The notes under the pieces are model-generated. The model saw nothing but the letters and a program-made list of their open reading frames with translations. It did no database searches and was not told the DNA's origin. From positions 1-64,000 of the forward strand of contig NZ_CAMLSE010000010.1 in assembly GCF_946482605.1 (NCBI RefSeq): 64,000 nucleotides of DNA, read 5' to 3'. Positions within the stretch are counted from its first letter, which is position 1. Each line of letters opens with the position of its first letter. Source of the stretch: an uncultured Dyadobacter sp. GTDB lineage: Bacteria; Bacteroidota; Bacteroidia; Cytophagales; Spirosomataceae. Both the position numbers and the translations under genes were made by a program. Positions 26,985 through 35,533 of the stretch are shown here, in pieces.

Positions 26985-28058
26985 CTAACTATTGGACAAA
27001 ACTTCGTCCTCCACTTCCTTTTTTTCAGGAATAACCATCGACGCGAGTATACTCACTGCCAAAATCCCCAGGATCACATATAAGGAGTAGACAGTCTGGA
27101 ACCCGATCGATTCGAGATAGTGATGGGCAAGCATTTTACCACCGATGAATACCAGCAGCACACCCAGCCCATATTTCAGGAACCGGAAAAGCCCCATAAT
27201 GTTGCTCAGGAAGAAGAACATTGAACGGAGGCCCATAATCGCAAAGATGTTTGAGAAGAAAACAACGTAAGGATCCTTTGTAACCGAGAAAACGGCGGGA
27301 ACTGAATCGACAGCGAAAATAAGATCCGTGAATTCAACGATCAATACGACGACAAACAATGGGGTAACGAGCCATTTCCCTTTTTTCAATACAAAGAAAT
27401 GCTCCCGTACGTAACGCGGGAATACAGGCAGGTATTTGGAAGCGAACTTGACGACCGGGTGTTTCGCCGGATCGATCTTTTCATCTTCCCCTCCTTCGAA
27501 GAATATCTTGCCACCCTGGTACACCAGCAAAAGCCCGAAGATGTAGATGATCCATTCGAAACGCTGCATCAGGGCGGAACCTACGAAGATGAATACGAAA
27601 CGCATCACAATTGCGCCCAAAACGCCCCAAAAAAGCACTTTTTTGAAGTATTTCGGCCTCACACCAAATGACGAGAAGATCAGGATTATGACGAAAATAT
27701 TATCTACAGAAAGGGCGTATTCCAGCAAATAGCCGGTAATAAATTCCAGCGACATGTTCTTACGGTATATTTCCAGACTTTCATGGAAATCCCCGGGAAT
27801 CAGTTTCAGATGCGGTGCATATTTATTTTTGATCGCTTCCAGCTCGGCGTAACTGTCCATTCCATGCACCAGATCCCCGTGTGTATTGATGATCAGGTAG
27901 AACACCAGCGCCAGTGCTATCCAGGCTACGGTCCAGGCAGCCGCCTCTCCAAACTTGACCACGTGGTCCTTTTTGTTGAAAACACCCAGATCCAAAAGCA
28001 GCATCACACTGATTACCAGTATAAAACCTCCAAAAAACAATACTTCGTTGGAAAACAT
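26985..28058 (-). CDS. TerC/Alx-family integral membrane protein
   Basis: 357 residues with eight or nine hydrophobic segments. TerC-family marks are LLLDLGVFNKKDHVV near the N-terminus, EYALSVDNIFVIILIF with its conserved acidic residues in membrane segments, and EFTDLIFAVDSVPAVFSVT. Members export manganese or related metals and help tellurite or acid tolerance. It probably shares a transcript with the helicase gene downstream. The leader contains no recognisable yybP-ykoY-type manganese riboswitch. Confidence 0.88.
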   Translation of the reverse strand: MFSNEVLFFGGFILVISVMLLLDLGVFNKKDHVVKFGEAAAWTVAWIALALVFYLIINTHGDLVHGMDSYAELEAIKNKYAPHLKLIPGDFHESLEIYRKNMSLEFITGYLLEYALSVDNIFVIILIFSSFGVRPKYFKKVLFWGVLGAIVMRFVFIFVGSALMQRFEWIIYIFGLLLVYQGGKIFFEGGEDEKIDPAKHPVVKFASKYLPVFPRYVREHFFVLKKGKWLVTPLFVVVLIVEFTDLIFAVDSVPAVFSVTKDPYVVFFSNIFAIMGLRSMFFFLSNIMGLFRFLKYGLGVLLVFIGGKMLAHHYLESIGFQTVYSLYVILGILAVSILASMVIPEKKEVEDEVLSNS

Positions 28059-28370
28059 GAATAAGCAAATTTAGTTTCGAATGAATCGGCTGGACGTGCA
28101 TTAAAACCGGGCCACGCCGGTTTACCCTATCCGATACGGTTTAAAGGAGGCAAAGGTAAGCAAAATATGAAGTGGATAATCGAAATCGGACGGGCGGTAA
28201 ATGGGAAGGCTACGAATTGAATTTACGCTGATGGGCACCTTTGCTCGGAAAATGGCTTGAAACGCCGCTTATTGGCGTTTTTCCAGAAAAAAATTTTCGA
28301 CATAGATCAATTGATTTACAATTTGTTAATGTTTTTCTCCGATTTTTTTGTCAAATATTTTCCTCAAAAG
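28059..28370. other. Intergenic between terC and tRNA-Gly
   Basis: Contains one short GC hairpin (AAACCGG pairing with CCGGTTT near 28103-28124) in the terC leader, and AT-rich sequence towards the tRNA promoter. No gene with coding character is seen; short open frames running across it into the tRNA genes are chance. Confidence 0.4.
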
Positions 28371-28402
28371 CTTGCGTTGAATACCTCACCTCCCTACATT
28401 TG
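28371..28402 (+). promoter_or_regulatory. Promoter of tRNA-Gly
   Basis: CTTG at 28371-28374, 20 bases, then TACATTTG at 28395-28402, a full match to TAnnTTTG. The tRNA begins 35 bases downstream. Confidence 0.6.
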
Positions 28403-28436
28403 CACCACGATAACCGACAACGGTTTCGCAAAATAC

Positions 28437-28509
28437 GCGAAAGTAGCTCAGCTGGTAGAGCGCGACCTTGCCAAGGTCGAGGTCGCGGGTTCGAACCCCG
28501 TCTTTCGCT
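28437..28509 (+). tRNA. tRNA-Gly (GCC)
   Basis: Complete cloverleaf: acceptor GCGAAAG (28437-28443) pairs with CTTTCGC (28502-28508), discriminator T. The anticodon stem CGACC/GGTCG encloses the loop with GCC at 28470-28472. The T arm has GGTTCGAACCC. CCA is not encoded. Confidence 0.95.
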
Positions 28510-28520
28510 CAGAGAGAGCA

Positions 28521-28545
28521 AAGCACCGGAGACGGTGCTTTTTTT
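28521..28545 (+). terminator. Terminator directly after tRNA-Gly
   Basis: An 8-base stem AAGCACCG (28521-28528) pairs with CGGTGCTT (28533-28540) over a GAGA tetraloop, followed by a T run. It lies between the two tRNA genes, so tRNA-Leu may need its own promoter or readthrough. Confidence 0.8.
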
Positions 28546-28573
28546 CTCTTAACTGGTACCGGTACCTGGCTTT

Positions 28574-28659
28574 GCCGGGGTGGTGGAACTGGTAGACACG
28601 CAGGACTTAAAATCCTGTGGGCCGAAACGCCCGTACGGGTTCGATTCCCGTCCCCGGTA
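28574..28659 (+). tRNA. tRNA-Leu (TAA)
   Basis: Class II tRNA with long variable arm. Acceptor GCCGGGG (28574-28580) pairs with CCCCGGT (28652-28658). The anticodon stem CAGGA/TCCTG encloses TAA at 28598-28600. The T arm has GGGTTCGATTCCC. CCA is not encoded. Confidence 0.95.
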
Positions 28660-28668
28660 CTGAATTAG

Positions 28669-28700
28669 AAGGAGTTACGAGCAATCGCAGCTCCTTTTTT
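28669..28700 (+). terminator. Terminator after tRNA-Leu
   Basis: AAGGAG (28669-28674) pairs with CTCCTT (28691-28696), with further partial pairing inside, followed by a T run. It lies 9 bases after the tRNA. Confidence 0.7.
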
Positions 28701-28798
28701 GCTATCCGGAGAAACTCAGTGGGAACTGAGATCTATCCTGCATAATGCGTCTCCCGCATTGACAACAAATCCATACCCTTCCATGTAAACCGATTGCT

Positions 28799-28951
28799 AT
28801 GATAAAAAAGCAATATGTCATCATGATGATCTCTTTCTTCCTGATCTTTTTTTCTTCTTCACAGCCGTTTGGGCGTTCTCTGAGTACATTGGCGACGGAT
28901 CCTGGAACGAAAGAATATTCATACCTATCATCAGAGTCCCGGCACTCTTAA
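28799..28951 (+). CDS. Possible small exported peptide, 50 residues
   Basis: An ATG-initiated frame of 50 codons begins with a basic and hydrophobic segment (MIKKQYVIMMISFFLIFFSSS), like a signal peptide or single membrane anchor, then a short polar tail rich in Ser, Thr and Tyr. It lies alone in the ~500-base gap between tRNA-Leu and the AraC gene. I recognise no family. The ribosome-binding site is weak. It could be a real small secreted peptide or a chance frame. Confidence 0.3.
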   Translation: MIKKQYVIMMISFFLIFFSSSQPFGRSLSTLATDPGTKEYSYLSSESRHS

Positions 28952-29156
28952 GTGGGACATTGCTAATAGTCGCCGGACAAGCCTCCCTTTCCTTATTTTG
29001 CCTGCCTGTTCCGATTTATACAATTTTAAATCCCTCCATTTACATTTCTTTACCATCGCATTGTGGTGTTGCCTCACGCGTTTTTAAAATCGACAAGAAG
29101 GCCGCATCAGTCCCAAAGAAATTTTGTAAAATCGAACAAGCTTTCATCAACCAGCA

Positions 29157-29969
29157 ATGGAATTCAAATACTATCAGCCTTCGGCTATTTTGAAGCCTTA
29201 CATCAGGCATTTTTATCTTTTCGAATCACCACTAGCCGCTGCATTTAACGATACGGTCTTTCCCAGCGGAGATATGGAGCTTATCTTTAATCTTGGCGCA
29301 GGCTCCTGGGAGGCTTCAAAGGAAGGCATTCTAACAAAAAACCCGGAAATTGAGCTTTGGGGCCAGACCACAAAGCCATTGCCCATTCGTTCTGCCGGAA
29401 AGCAAACCATGCTGGGCGTTCGCTTCTTCCAACACGCTGCTTCCTGTTTTCTGAACGACGAAATCTCCACATTCAACGACCAGGTCACCGATTTTACCGA
29501 TGTTGCCGGACGCTCGGTCCGTGCATTGTACGAGCAATTGCTGAATACATATCATCCACAGGCGAGGATCGGACTAGTGGACGCGTTCCTCGTCAGACTG
29601 CTGGTGCGCAATGAGCTTAGAACCACGCAGATTGACAGAGTTCATGACATTCTAACTCAGCTCACAAAAGATTCCACCGAAATCAGCCTCGCCGGCATTG
29701 CAGCACGTCATGGTATCACCACCCGTTACCTGCACAAACTCGTTTCCAGGCATACCGGACTTTCACCCAAATCCCTGGATCGGATCAACCGGTTCCAGGC
29801 CAGTCTCAAACTCATCAATCAAAACAACCTCCCGCTTACCGCAGTCGCTTACCACTCAGGTTATTTCGATCAGTCGCATTTCATACGGGAATTCAAGGCG
29901 TTCACCGGCACAACTCCCTCCGCATACTTGCGTAACATTTCCCCTGTGAACCAAATACTGGCTTTATAG
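29157..29969 (+). CDS. AraC-family transcriptional regulator
   Basis: 270 residues. The N-terminal ~150 residues are the DUF6597-type ligand-sensing domain often seen in Bacteroidota AraC proteins (YQPSAILKPYIRHFYLFES and FPSGDMELIFNLG). The C-terminal ~100 residues hold the double helix-turn-helix: ISLAGIAARHGITTRYLHKL and LTAVAYHSGYFDQSHFIREF, then TGTTPSAYL. It probably activates a nearby gene; the PEP-mutase-family gene 91 bases downstream is the natural candidate. The effector is unknown. Confidence 0.88.
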   Translation: MEFKYYQPSAILKPYIRHFYLFESPLAAAFNDTVFPSGDMELIFNLGAGSWEASKEGILTKNPEIELWGQTTKPLPIRSAGKQTMLGVRFFQHAASCFLNDEISTFNDQVTDFTDVAGRSVRALYEQLLNTYHPQARIGLVDAFLVRLLVRNELRTTQIDRVHDILTQLTKDSTEISLAGIAARHGITTRYLHKLVSRHTGLSPKSLDRINRFQASLKLINQNNLPLTAVAYHSGYFDQSHFIREFKAFTGTTPSAYLRNISPVNQILAL

Positions 29970-30060
29970 GCCCGCGAGTTCCGTTTTGTCCAATTTCCGC
30001 TGCTCCACCGCCTTTACCTTTGCTGATATCAATTATTAAAACAAAGGTAAACATCAGATT

Positions 30061-30828
30061 ATGAGCTCATTTGATTCATTTTATCAACTACACCGACTAC
30101 CGGAACCGCTTTTGCTGGCCAATATCTGGGATGTGAACAGCGCCCGCATTTTCGAAGCAAGCGGCTATCAGGCCATTGGCACATCCAGCCACGCCCTGGC
30201 CAACGTATTTGGCTATGACGACGGTGAAAATCTTCCGTTTGAGATGCTCATTCGTGTTGCAAAAAAAGTCGTTGAAACCGTCAGAATTCCAGTCACAATT
30301 GACATTGAAGGCGGTTACGGCCAGAATAGTAGTGAAATTATCGAGCACATTAAAATGCTGCATGATGCGGGTGTAGCAGGAATCAATCTCGAAGATACTT
30401 TCGCTAAACCGGTCCGCGAGCTTCGTCCCGCCGAGGAATTCCGGCGACTACTCTCCGAAGTTGCCAGCCAGCTCGACAGAGAAAACATGAAGGTCTTCCT
30501 AAACATCCGGACTGACGCGTTTCTATTGGGCCTTCCCAATGCACTGGACGAGACCATAGCGCGCATTAATCTCTATGAAAACACCGGCATTCACGGGCTT
30601 TTCGTCCCCTGTATCACCGACGTCAAAGACATCGCAACGATCACCAGCGAAACCATGCTACCTGTCAATGTAATGTGCATGCCAGCACTACCCTCATTTG
30701 CCGCGTTGAGAGATCTGAATGTAAAAAGGATCAGTATGGGACCATTTCTTTTCAATAAAATGAACCAGCAGACCGGCGCGCTGGCTGCTCAGGTGATCCG
30801 GGACCAAGACTTTTCAGCGCTTTTTTAA
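30061..30828 (+). CDS. Isocitrate lyase/PEP mutase family protein
   Basis: 255 residues, a TIM barrel of the isocitrate lyase/phosphoenolpyruvate mutase superfamily. Seen: LLLANIWDVNSARIFEASGYQAIGTSS, GYDDG at 51-55 with metal-binding aspartates, and VTIDIEGGYG (79-87), close to the usual DxDxGYG metal site. The typical KKCGH lid motif of isocitrate lyase is missing, so C-C or P-C bond cleavage of a small 2-oxo-acid-type substrate is more likely. The substrate cannot be named. It follows the AraC gene and may be its target. Confidence 0.82.
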   Translation: MSSFDSFYQLHRLPEPLLLANIWDVNSARIFEASGYQAIGTSSHALANVFGYDDGENLPFEMLIRVAKKVVETVRIPVTIDIEGGYGQNSSEIIEHIKMLHDAGVAGINLEDTFAKPVRELRPAEEFRRLLSEVASQLDRENMKVFLNIRTDAFLLGLPNALDETIARINLYENTGIHGLFVPCITDVKDIATITSETMLPVNVMCMPALPSFAALRDLNVKRISMGPFLFNKMNQQTGALAAQVIRDQDFSALF

Positions 30829-30945
30829 CGAATTGTAACCCATTGGGCTCTTACACTTAAAAACATTCTTATACGCTACGAATTAACGCTACAATATTTT
30901 TCAGGAAACGGTCTCAGGGGTCTTTCATTTCGGGTTGTTTTAATT

Positions 30946-30953
30946 TATATTTG
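30946..30953 (+). promoter_or_regulatory. Candidate -7 element before the SNF2 gene
   Basis: TATATTTG at 30946-30953 matches TAnnTTTG, 83 bases before the start codon. No convincing TTG or TTTG lies at the right distance upstream, so this is a tentative call. Confidence 0.35.
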
Positions 30954-31036
30954 AAGTTTCCCAAATCGAAAGACTCCTCAGAATTTATTGCGGGGGCTTC
31001 TTTGGCATCAACAGAAATCTAGCCAACGATAGACTA

Positions 31037-33979
31037 ATGAAAGTTTCTCCCTCAGAACCGTTTAAAATTGTATATTCAATTCTTAACCATGAGTATCTGG
31101 GGTACATCTTCGAAGCCTTCGTGGTCCAGCTCAATAGCCAGGGCGACTTCTCCTTCCAGATCCAGAACATTTCATCCAAAAACGTCAAAGAGTTCAGGTC
31201 GGGGCTCGATACCCGGGATTTTGAACTGGTTAAACTGATCGATGACATTCAGCAGGATGCGGTTCTTAAAAAGTTCAACTCAAAAAAACTAAATGCGGTT
31301 GATTTTTTTCTGAAAGCGTACGATCCTCAAAAAGGCGACAAATTGGTTCAAGAAGCCATTGCCGGCTACCTGGAAAATTGTAAGTCCCGCATTCTGGAGA
31401 GGCTTGCCGGAAAAGACATTTTCATCATGGGAAATGATGGCAACCCATTGTGGAAGCCCGTTGTATGGGAAGATGAAAAGGCCACGATCCGCTTCCATTT
31501 CATACGCAACCAAGACAATACCCATTACTTTCCTACGATCAGGCACCGCATGCAAAAATTGGATTTCCAGTATAAGAATGCATTCCTGATTGGCGAGGAT
31601 CCGGCATGGCTTGTACTGGATGGCCATTTGTATCACTTCGAAGGCAATGTAGACGGAAAAAAGATCAAGCCGTTCCTGGCAAAGAAATTCATTGCGATTC
31701 CCGGGCAGGTGGAGGAACAATATTACGGCCGCTTCGTTGCGCCGCTCATCGCATCCTATGATGTGGTCGCCCGTGGCTTCGAAATCCGGAATGTGTCTTC
31801 CGTTCCAAAAACCATCCTGACGATTTCGGAATTTTCATCCAATCCAAGAAAATCTTCCGTGCTTTTCCAGGACAATGAGGACGTCGAAGTGCTGGAAGAA
31901 GAAGACAACGATGTCGCATTCGACCTTTCTTTTCAGTATGCCGGGTTTTCTTTCCATTATGACAGTTTCGCACATCCGTCGAGTGTGCACATGGAAAAGA
32001 AGGGGAATGACTACTTTTTCAATAAAGTCAAGCGAAATATAGACGTAGAAAGTCAGCACGTGCGGGCGCTCAAGGATATGGGCCTCAACATGCGCAATGG
32101 CAAAGTCCAAATGCCGAAATCAGAAGCATTCGGCTGGTTGCAGGGCCAGGCAATCGCGCTGGCAGAACACGGGATCCTGGTTCGTCAAAACACCAGCGAT
32201 GCCAAACGCTACTTTCTGGGTTATTCCTCACTGGACATTTCCATCCAGGAAGGGCGCGACTGGTTTGATATCAATGCAAAAGTAAGGTTCGGGGAGTTTG
32301 AAATCCCTTTTATACAACTCCGCAATTACATCCTGAACCGTAAGAAGGAATTCCTGCTGCCTAACGGAGAAATTGCAGTGATTCCGGAATGGTGGTTTAC
32401 CAAATATTCCGAGTTCTTTTCCTTTACCGAAAGCGGGCATGATGACGACCAGCTTCGCCTTCGCATGCACCATCTCGCATTGGTCCAGGAACTGAAAGAA
32501 GAAAATCTCGCCAGCGCGGTGATCAGCCGGAAGCTGGAAAGCCTCCGCGATTTTGAACATATCGAACCCGCGGAATCTCCCATTCATTTTCAGGGCCTGC
32601 TCCGCCCCTACCAGAAAACCGGATACGACTGGCTTCGCTTTTTGAAACAATACCGCTTCGGAGGGTGCCTCGCCGATGATATGGGTCTGGGTAAAACAGT
32701 TCAGACACTGGCATTATTACAGTCGGAGAAAGAGGGAGGGGCCGATAAGCCGTCGCTGCTCATTATGCCCACATCGTTGCTGTATAACTGGCAACTGGAA
32801 GCCGGCAAATTTACACCTGACATACGCGTACACCTTTACACAGGCACCAATCGCGAAAAAGATACGTCCCAGTTTGATAACTATGACCTGATATTGACAT
32901 CCTACGGCATTGTCCGCCTGGATATCGACATCATAGAGGATTATCGCTTCAATTATGTGATCCTCGACGAATCGCAGGCGATCAAAAACCCGGCATCAAA
33001 TATTACAAAGGCTGTAAGGCGTTTGAATTCGGCTCAGCGACTGGTACTGACAGGCACACCTATTGAAAACAATACTCTCGATCTCTGGTCACAAATGTCG
33101 TTCGTAAACCCCGGACTTCTGGGAAGCCAGGCATTCTTCCGGGACGAGTTTCAGGTTCCGATAGAAAAAAAAGGCGATGAGGAGAAAACAAAACGCCTTT
33201 ACAACCTCATCAAACCATTCATCCTGCGAAGGTTGAAATCCCAGGTTGCTACCGACTTACCGGAAAAAGTGGAAAGCATTCAGTATTGCGACATGTCCGA
33301 CGAGCAGGAAAAAGCTTACGAAGAAGCCAAAGCCTACTATCGCAACCTGATCCTGCAAAGCATTGATTCGGAAGGGATTTCCAAGTCACAACTCGTTGTA
33401 CTACAAGGGCTAACCAAGCTCCGACAGCTCGCAAACCACCCGGTGATGGTTGACCCGGACTACGCACATGATTCCGGCAAATTTGAAGACGTGCTCTACA
33501 AATTGCAAACCGTCATGAGTGAAGATCATAAAATATTGATTTTCAGTCAGTACATCAAACATCTGGATCTGTTCAGGCATTACCTGGATGAGAAGGGGAT
33601 CAGCTATGCGTACCTGGATGGCGCTACCCGCGACCGCCAGGAGCAGGTAGAGACATTTCAGAACGATGAAAGCATTAAGATATTCCTGATATCCCTGAAA
33701 GCCGGTGGACTGGGGCTTAACCTTACCGCAGCGGATTATGTATTCATTCTTGATCCATGGTGGAACCCGGCCATTGAAGCGCAAGCCATCGATCGGGCAC
33801 ACCGCATTGGTCAGGACCGGACGGTATTTACTTATAAGTTTATAACCAAAAATTCGGTAGAAGAGAAGATCCTCGCATTGCAGCGGTCCAAGAAACAGTT
33901 GGCCGACGATCTCATTTCGAGTGAGGAAGGCTTCATCAAATCGCTGTCGCGGGACGATGTGTTGAATCTGCTGTCGTAA
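31037..33979 (+). CDS. SNF2-family DEAD/DEAH-box helicase
   Basis: 980 residues. The first ~500 residues are a bacterial SNF2-associated region without a motif I can name. The SNF2 ATPase core follows: ADDMGLGKT (Walker A, 546-554), DESQ (Walker B, 644-647), LTGTPIENN, and the helicase C-terminal domain with LIFSQYIKHLDLF, LISLKAGGLGLNLTAADYVF and RAHRIGQDRTVFTYKF. Such proteins translocate on double-stranded DNA and remodel bound proteins such as RNA polymerase (RapA-like roles). The gene stands alone, with a large palindrome downstream between it and purA. Confidence 0.9.
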   Translation: MKVSPSEPFKIVYSILNHEYLGYIFEAFVVQLNSQGDFSFQIQNISSKNVKEFRSGLDTRDFELVKLIDDIQQDAVLKKFNSKKLNAVDFFLKAYDPQKGDKLVQEAIAGYLENCKSRILERLAGKDIFIMGNDGNPLWKPVVWEDEKATIRFHFIRNQDNTHYFPTIRHRMQKLDFQYKNAFLIGEDPAWLVLDGHLYHFEGNVDGKKIKPFLAKKFIAIPGQVEEQYYGRFVAPLIASYDVVARGFEIRNVSSVPKTILTISEFSSNPRKSSVLFQDNEDVEVLEEEDNDVAFDLSFQYAGFSFHYDSFAHPSSVHMEKKGNDYFFNKVKRNIDVESQHVRALKDMGLNMRNGKVQMPKSEAFGWLQGQAIALAEHGILVRQNTSDAKRYFLGYSSLDISIQEGRDWFDINAKVRFGEFEIPFIQLRNYILNRKKEFLLPNGEIAVIPEWWFTKYSEFFSFTESGHDDDQLRLRMHHLALVQELKEENLASAVISRKLESLRDFEHIEPAESPIHFQGLLRPYQKTGYDWLRFLKQYRFGGCLADDMGLGKTVQTLALLQSEKEGGADKPSLLIMPTSLLYNWQLEAGKFTPDIRVHLYTGTNREKDTSQFDNYDLILTSYGIVRLDIDIIEDYRFNYVILDESQAIKNPASNITKAVRRLNSAQRLVLTGTPIENNTLDLWSQMSFVNPGLLGSQAFFRDEFQVPIEKKGDEEKTKRLYNLIKPFILRRLKSQVATDLPEKVESIQYCDMSDEQEKAYEEAKAYYRNLILQSIDSEGISKSQLVVLQGLTKLRQLANHPVMVDPDYAHDSGKFEDVLYKLQTVMSEDHKILIFSQYIKHLDLFRHYLDEKGISYAYLDGATRDRQEQVETFQNDESIKIFLISLKAGGLGLNLTAADYVFILDPWWNPAIEAQAIDRAHRIGQDRTVFTYKFITKNSVEEKILALQRSKKQLADDLISSEEGFIKSLSRDDVLNLLS

Positions 33980-34000
33980 TGGCATTCAATTTTAGTTGGA

Positions 34001-34060
34001 CGCAAACGACGTCACCCTGAGCATACCGGGCGGTGGAAGCGCTAAAAAATGCATCGCGCA
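34001..34060. repeat. Decayed partial copy of the palindromic element
   Basis: Bases 34003-34022 repeat the left end of the palindrome just downstream (CAAACGAC, GTCA and CCTGAGC), followed by ACCGGGCGGTGGAAG. This resembles the insertion-bearing copy at 50021-50100. It suggests an older, eroded copy of the same element. Confidence 0.5.
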
Positions 34061-34067
34061 CAAACGA

Positions 34068-34131
34068 CTGTCAGCCTGAGCGGAGTCGAAGGCATCTCGC
34101 GAGACGCCTTCGACTCCGCTCAGGCTGACAG
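34068..34131. repeat. Near-perfect 64-base palindrome between convergent genes
   Basis: The left arm 34068-34093 (CTGTCAGCCTGAGCGGAGTC onward) is the exact reverse complement of 34106-34131. The centre (34095-34104, TCTCGCGAGA) is itself palindromic, leaving one mismatched pair. It lies between the stops of the SNF2 gene (+) and purA (-). A related copy sits at 50021-50100 between another convergent pair. Likely a REP/MITE-like dispersed element that may also terminate transcription from both sides. Confidence 0.8.
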
Positions 34132-34157
34132 TAACGTTGTTCAGGCTTTTGTCTAAA

Positions 34158-35453
34158 TCAAGCTTCGGCAGCCGCAGCTTCGCGACTAATCAGCGCTTCG
34201 CGATCAGGACCAGTTGAAATAAATGTAATAGGCAGGTTCAATTCTGCTTCCAGGAACTTCACATAGGCATTCAACTCAGCCGGGATCGCGTCGAAATCAC
34301 GTACGCCGTCGAGAGAAGTTTTCCAGCCTTTGAAATCCTTGTAAACCGGCTCAACAGCTTCGTCACAAAGGTCGTAAGGCAGTTGGTCGGTGAGTGTACC
34401 ATCCGCCAGGCGGTAATGGGTACAAACTTTGATGTTATCAAAAATAGTCAGGACGTCTACCTTCATCATGATCAATTGTGTAACGCCGTTGATCATGATC
34501 GCGTATTTCAATGCAGGCAGGTCGAGCCAGCCGGTACGGCGTGGGCGACCAGTGGTAGCACCGAATTCGCGGCCTTCTTTACGAATCTCCTCGCCTACTT
34601 CGTCGTTCAATTCAGTTGGGAAAGGCCCGCTTCCTACACGTGTGCAGTAAGCTTTGAAAATACCGAACACTTCACCGATCTGACGAGGTGCAATACCCAA
34701 CCCGGTAGAAGCACCGGCAGTCATCGTCGTAGAGCTGGTCACAAATGGATATGAACCGAAATCGATGTCGAGCAAAGAACCTTGTGCGCCTTCCGCGAGC
34801 ACGGTTTTGCCTTGTGCCAATGCGTCGTTAACAACATATTCGCTGTTCACCAACGTGAACTGCTTCATGAACTCGACGGCATCGAAGAATTTCTCCTCGG
34901 CAGCCGGCAATGTTTCCGAATAATCGAATGAATAGAAATCGAGGATAACTTTATGTGCATCAACAAGTTTCTTGTATTTAGCAGCAAAATTAGGCGAAAG
35001 GACATCTCCTACGCGCAAGCCCAGGCGGGCTACTTTATCCTGGTAAGCAGGACCGATACCGCGCAAAGTTGAGCCGATCTTGGAATCGCCTTTCGAGCGC
35101 TCATAAGCAGCATCCAGCAAGGCGTGAGTAGGAACGATGATCGAAGCTTTCTTCGAAACAAAGAGATTGCTGATCAGGTCGAGGTTGTATTTGCCGAGAC
35201 CTTCGATCTCCCTTTTGAACACGACCGGGTCGAGCACGACGCCATTACCTATGATATTCTGGATATCGCTGCGGAAAATCCCGGATGGGATCTGGTGCAG
35301 AACGTGCTTGATACCGTCAAATTCCAATGTGTGTCCGGCATTGGGGCCACCTTGAAAACGGGCCACAACCTGATAGCGTGGCGCCAGGACGTCCACAATT
35401 TTTCCTTTTCCCTCGTCTCCCCATTGAAGACCAAGTAGTACGTCAACTTTCAT
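34158..35453 (-). CDS. purA: Adenylosuccinate synthetase
   Basis: 431 residues, full length. The phosphate-binding loop GLQWGDEGKGKIVD opens the protein at residue 8, and NAGHTLEFDGIKHVLHQIPSG, GNGVVLDP, STLRGIGPAYQDK, EGAQGSLLDIDFGSYPFVTSS and GRPRRTGWLDL are all present. It joins IMP and aspartate with GTP to form adenylosuccinate, the first committed step to AMP. The gene follows the Fur gene on the minus strand with 80 bases between them holding a GC-rich hairpin. Its 3' end faces the large palindrome. Confidence 0.97.
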   Translation of the reverse strand: MKVDVLLGLQWGDEGKGKIVDVLAPRYQVVARFQGGPNAGHTLEFDGIKHVLHQIPSGIFRSDIQNIIGNGVVLDPVVFKREIEGLGKYNLDLISNLFVSKKASIIVPTHALLDAAYERSKGDSKIGSTLRGIGPAYQDKVARLGLRVGDVLSPNFAAKYKKLVDAHKVILDFYSFDYSETLPAAEEKFFDAVEFMKQFTLVNSEYVVNDALAQGKTVLAEGAQGSLLDIDFGSYPFVTSSTTMTAGASTGLGIAPRQIGEVFGIFKAYCTRVGSGPFPTELNDEVGEEIRKEGREFGATTGRPRRTGWLDLPALKYAIMINGVTQLIMMKVDVLTIFDNIKVCTHYRLADGTLTDQLPYDLCDEAVEPVYKDFKGWKTSLDGVRDFDAIPAELNAYVKFLEAELNLPITFISTGPDREALISREAAAAEA

Positions 35454-35490
35454 TCAAATATTGGATTACTGAAACTTATATGGTGTAAGC

Positions 35491-35518
35491 GGCCCGGCAG
35501 TGCTTGCATTGCCGGGCC
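35491..35518 (-). promoter_or_regulatory. GC-rich hairpin between fur and purA
   Basis: GGCCCGGCA (35491-35499) pairs with TGCCGGGCC (35510-35518) over a 10-base loop. On the minus strand no clear T run follows, so it could be a weak terminator of fur, an attenuator or an mRNA-stabilising stem before purA. Confidence 0.4.
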
Positions 35519-35533
35519 TGATCGTGATAATTA

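Noticed and set aside
28241..28668. Open frames of 66 to 112 residues across the tRNA genes
   Set aside because: They run through two complete tRNA cloverleaves and terminators, so they cannot be real proteins.
28960..29193. A 77-codon frame overlapping the AraC start
   Set aside because: It ends inside the AraC gene in another frame, and its composition looks like a shadow.
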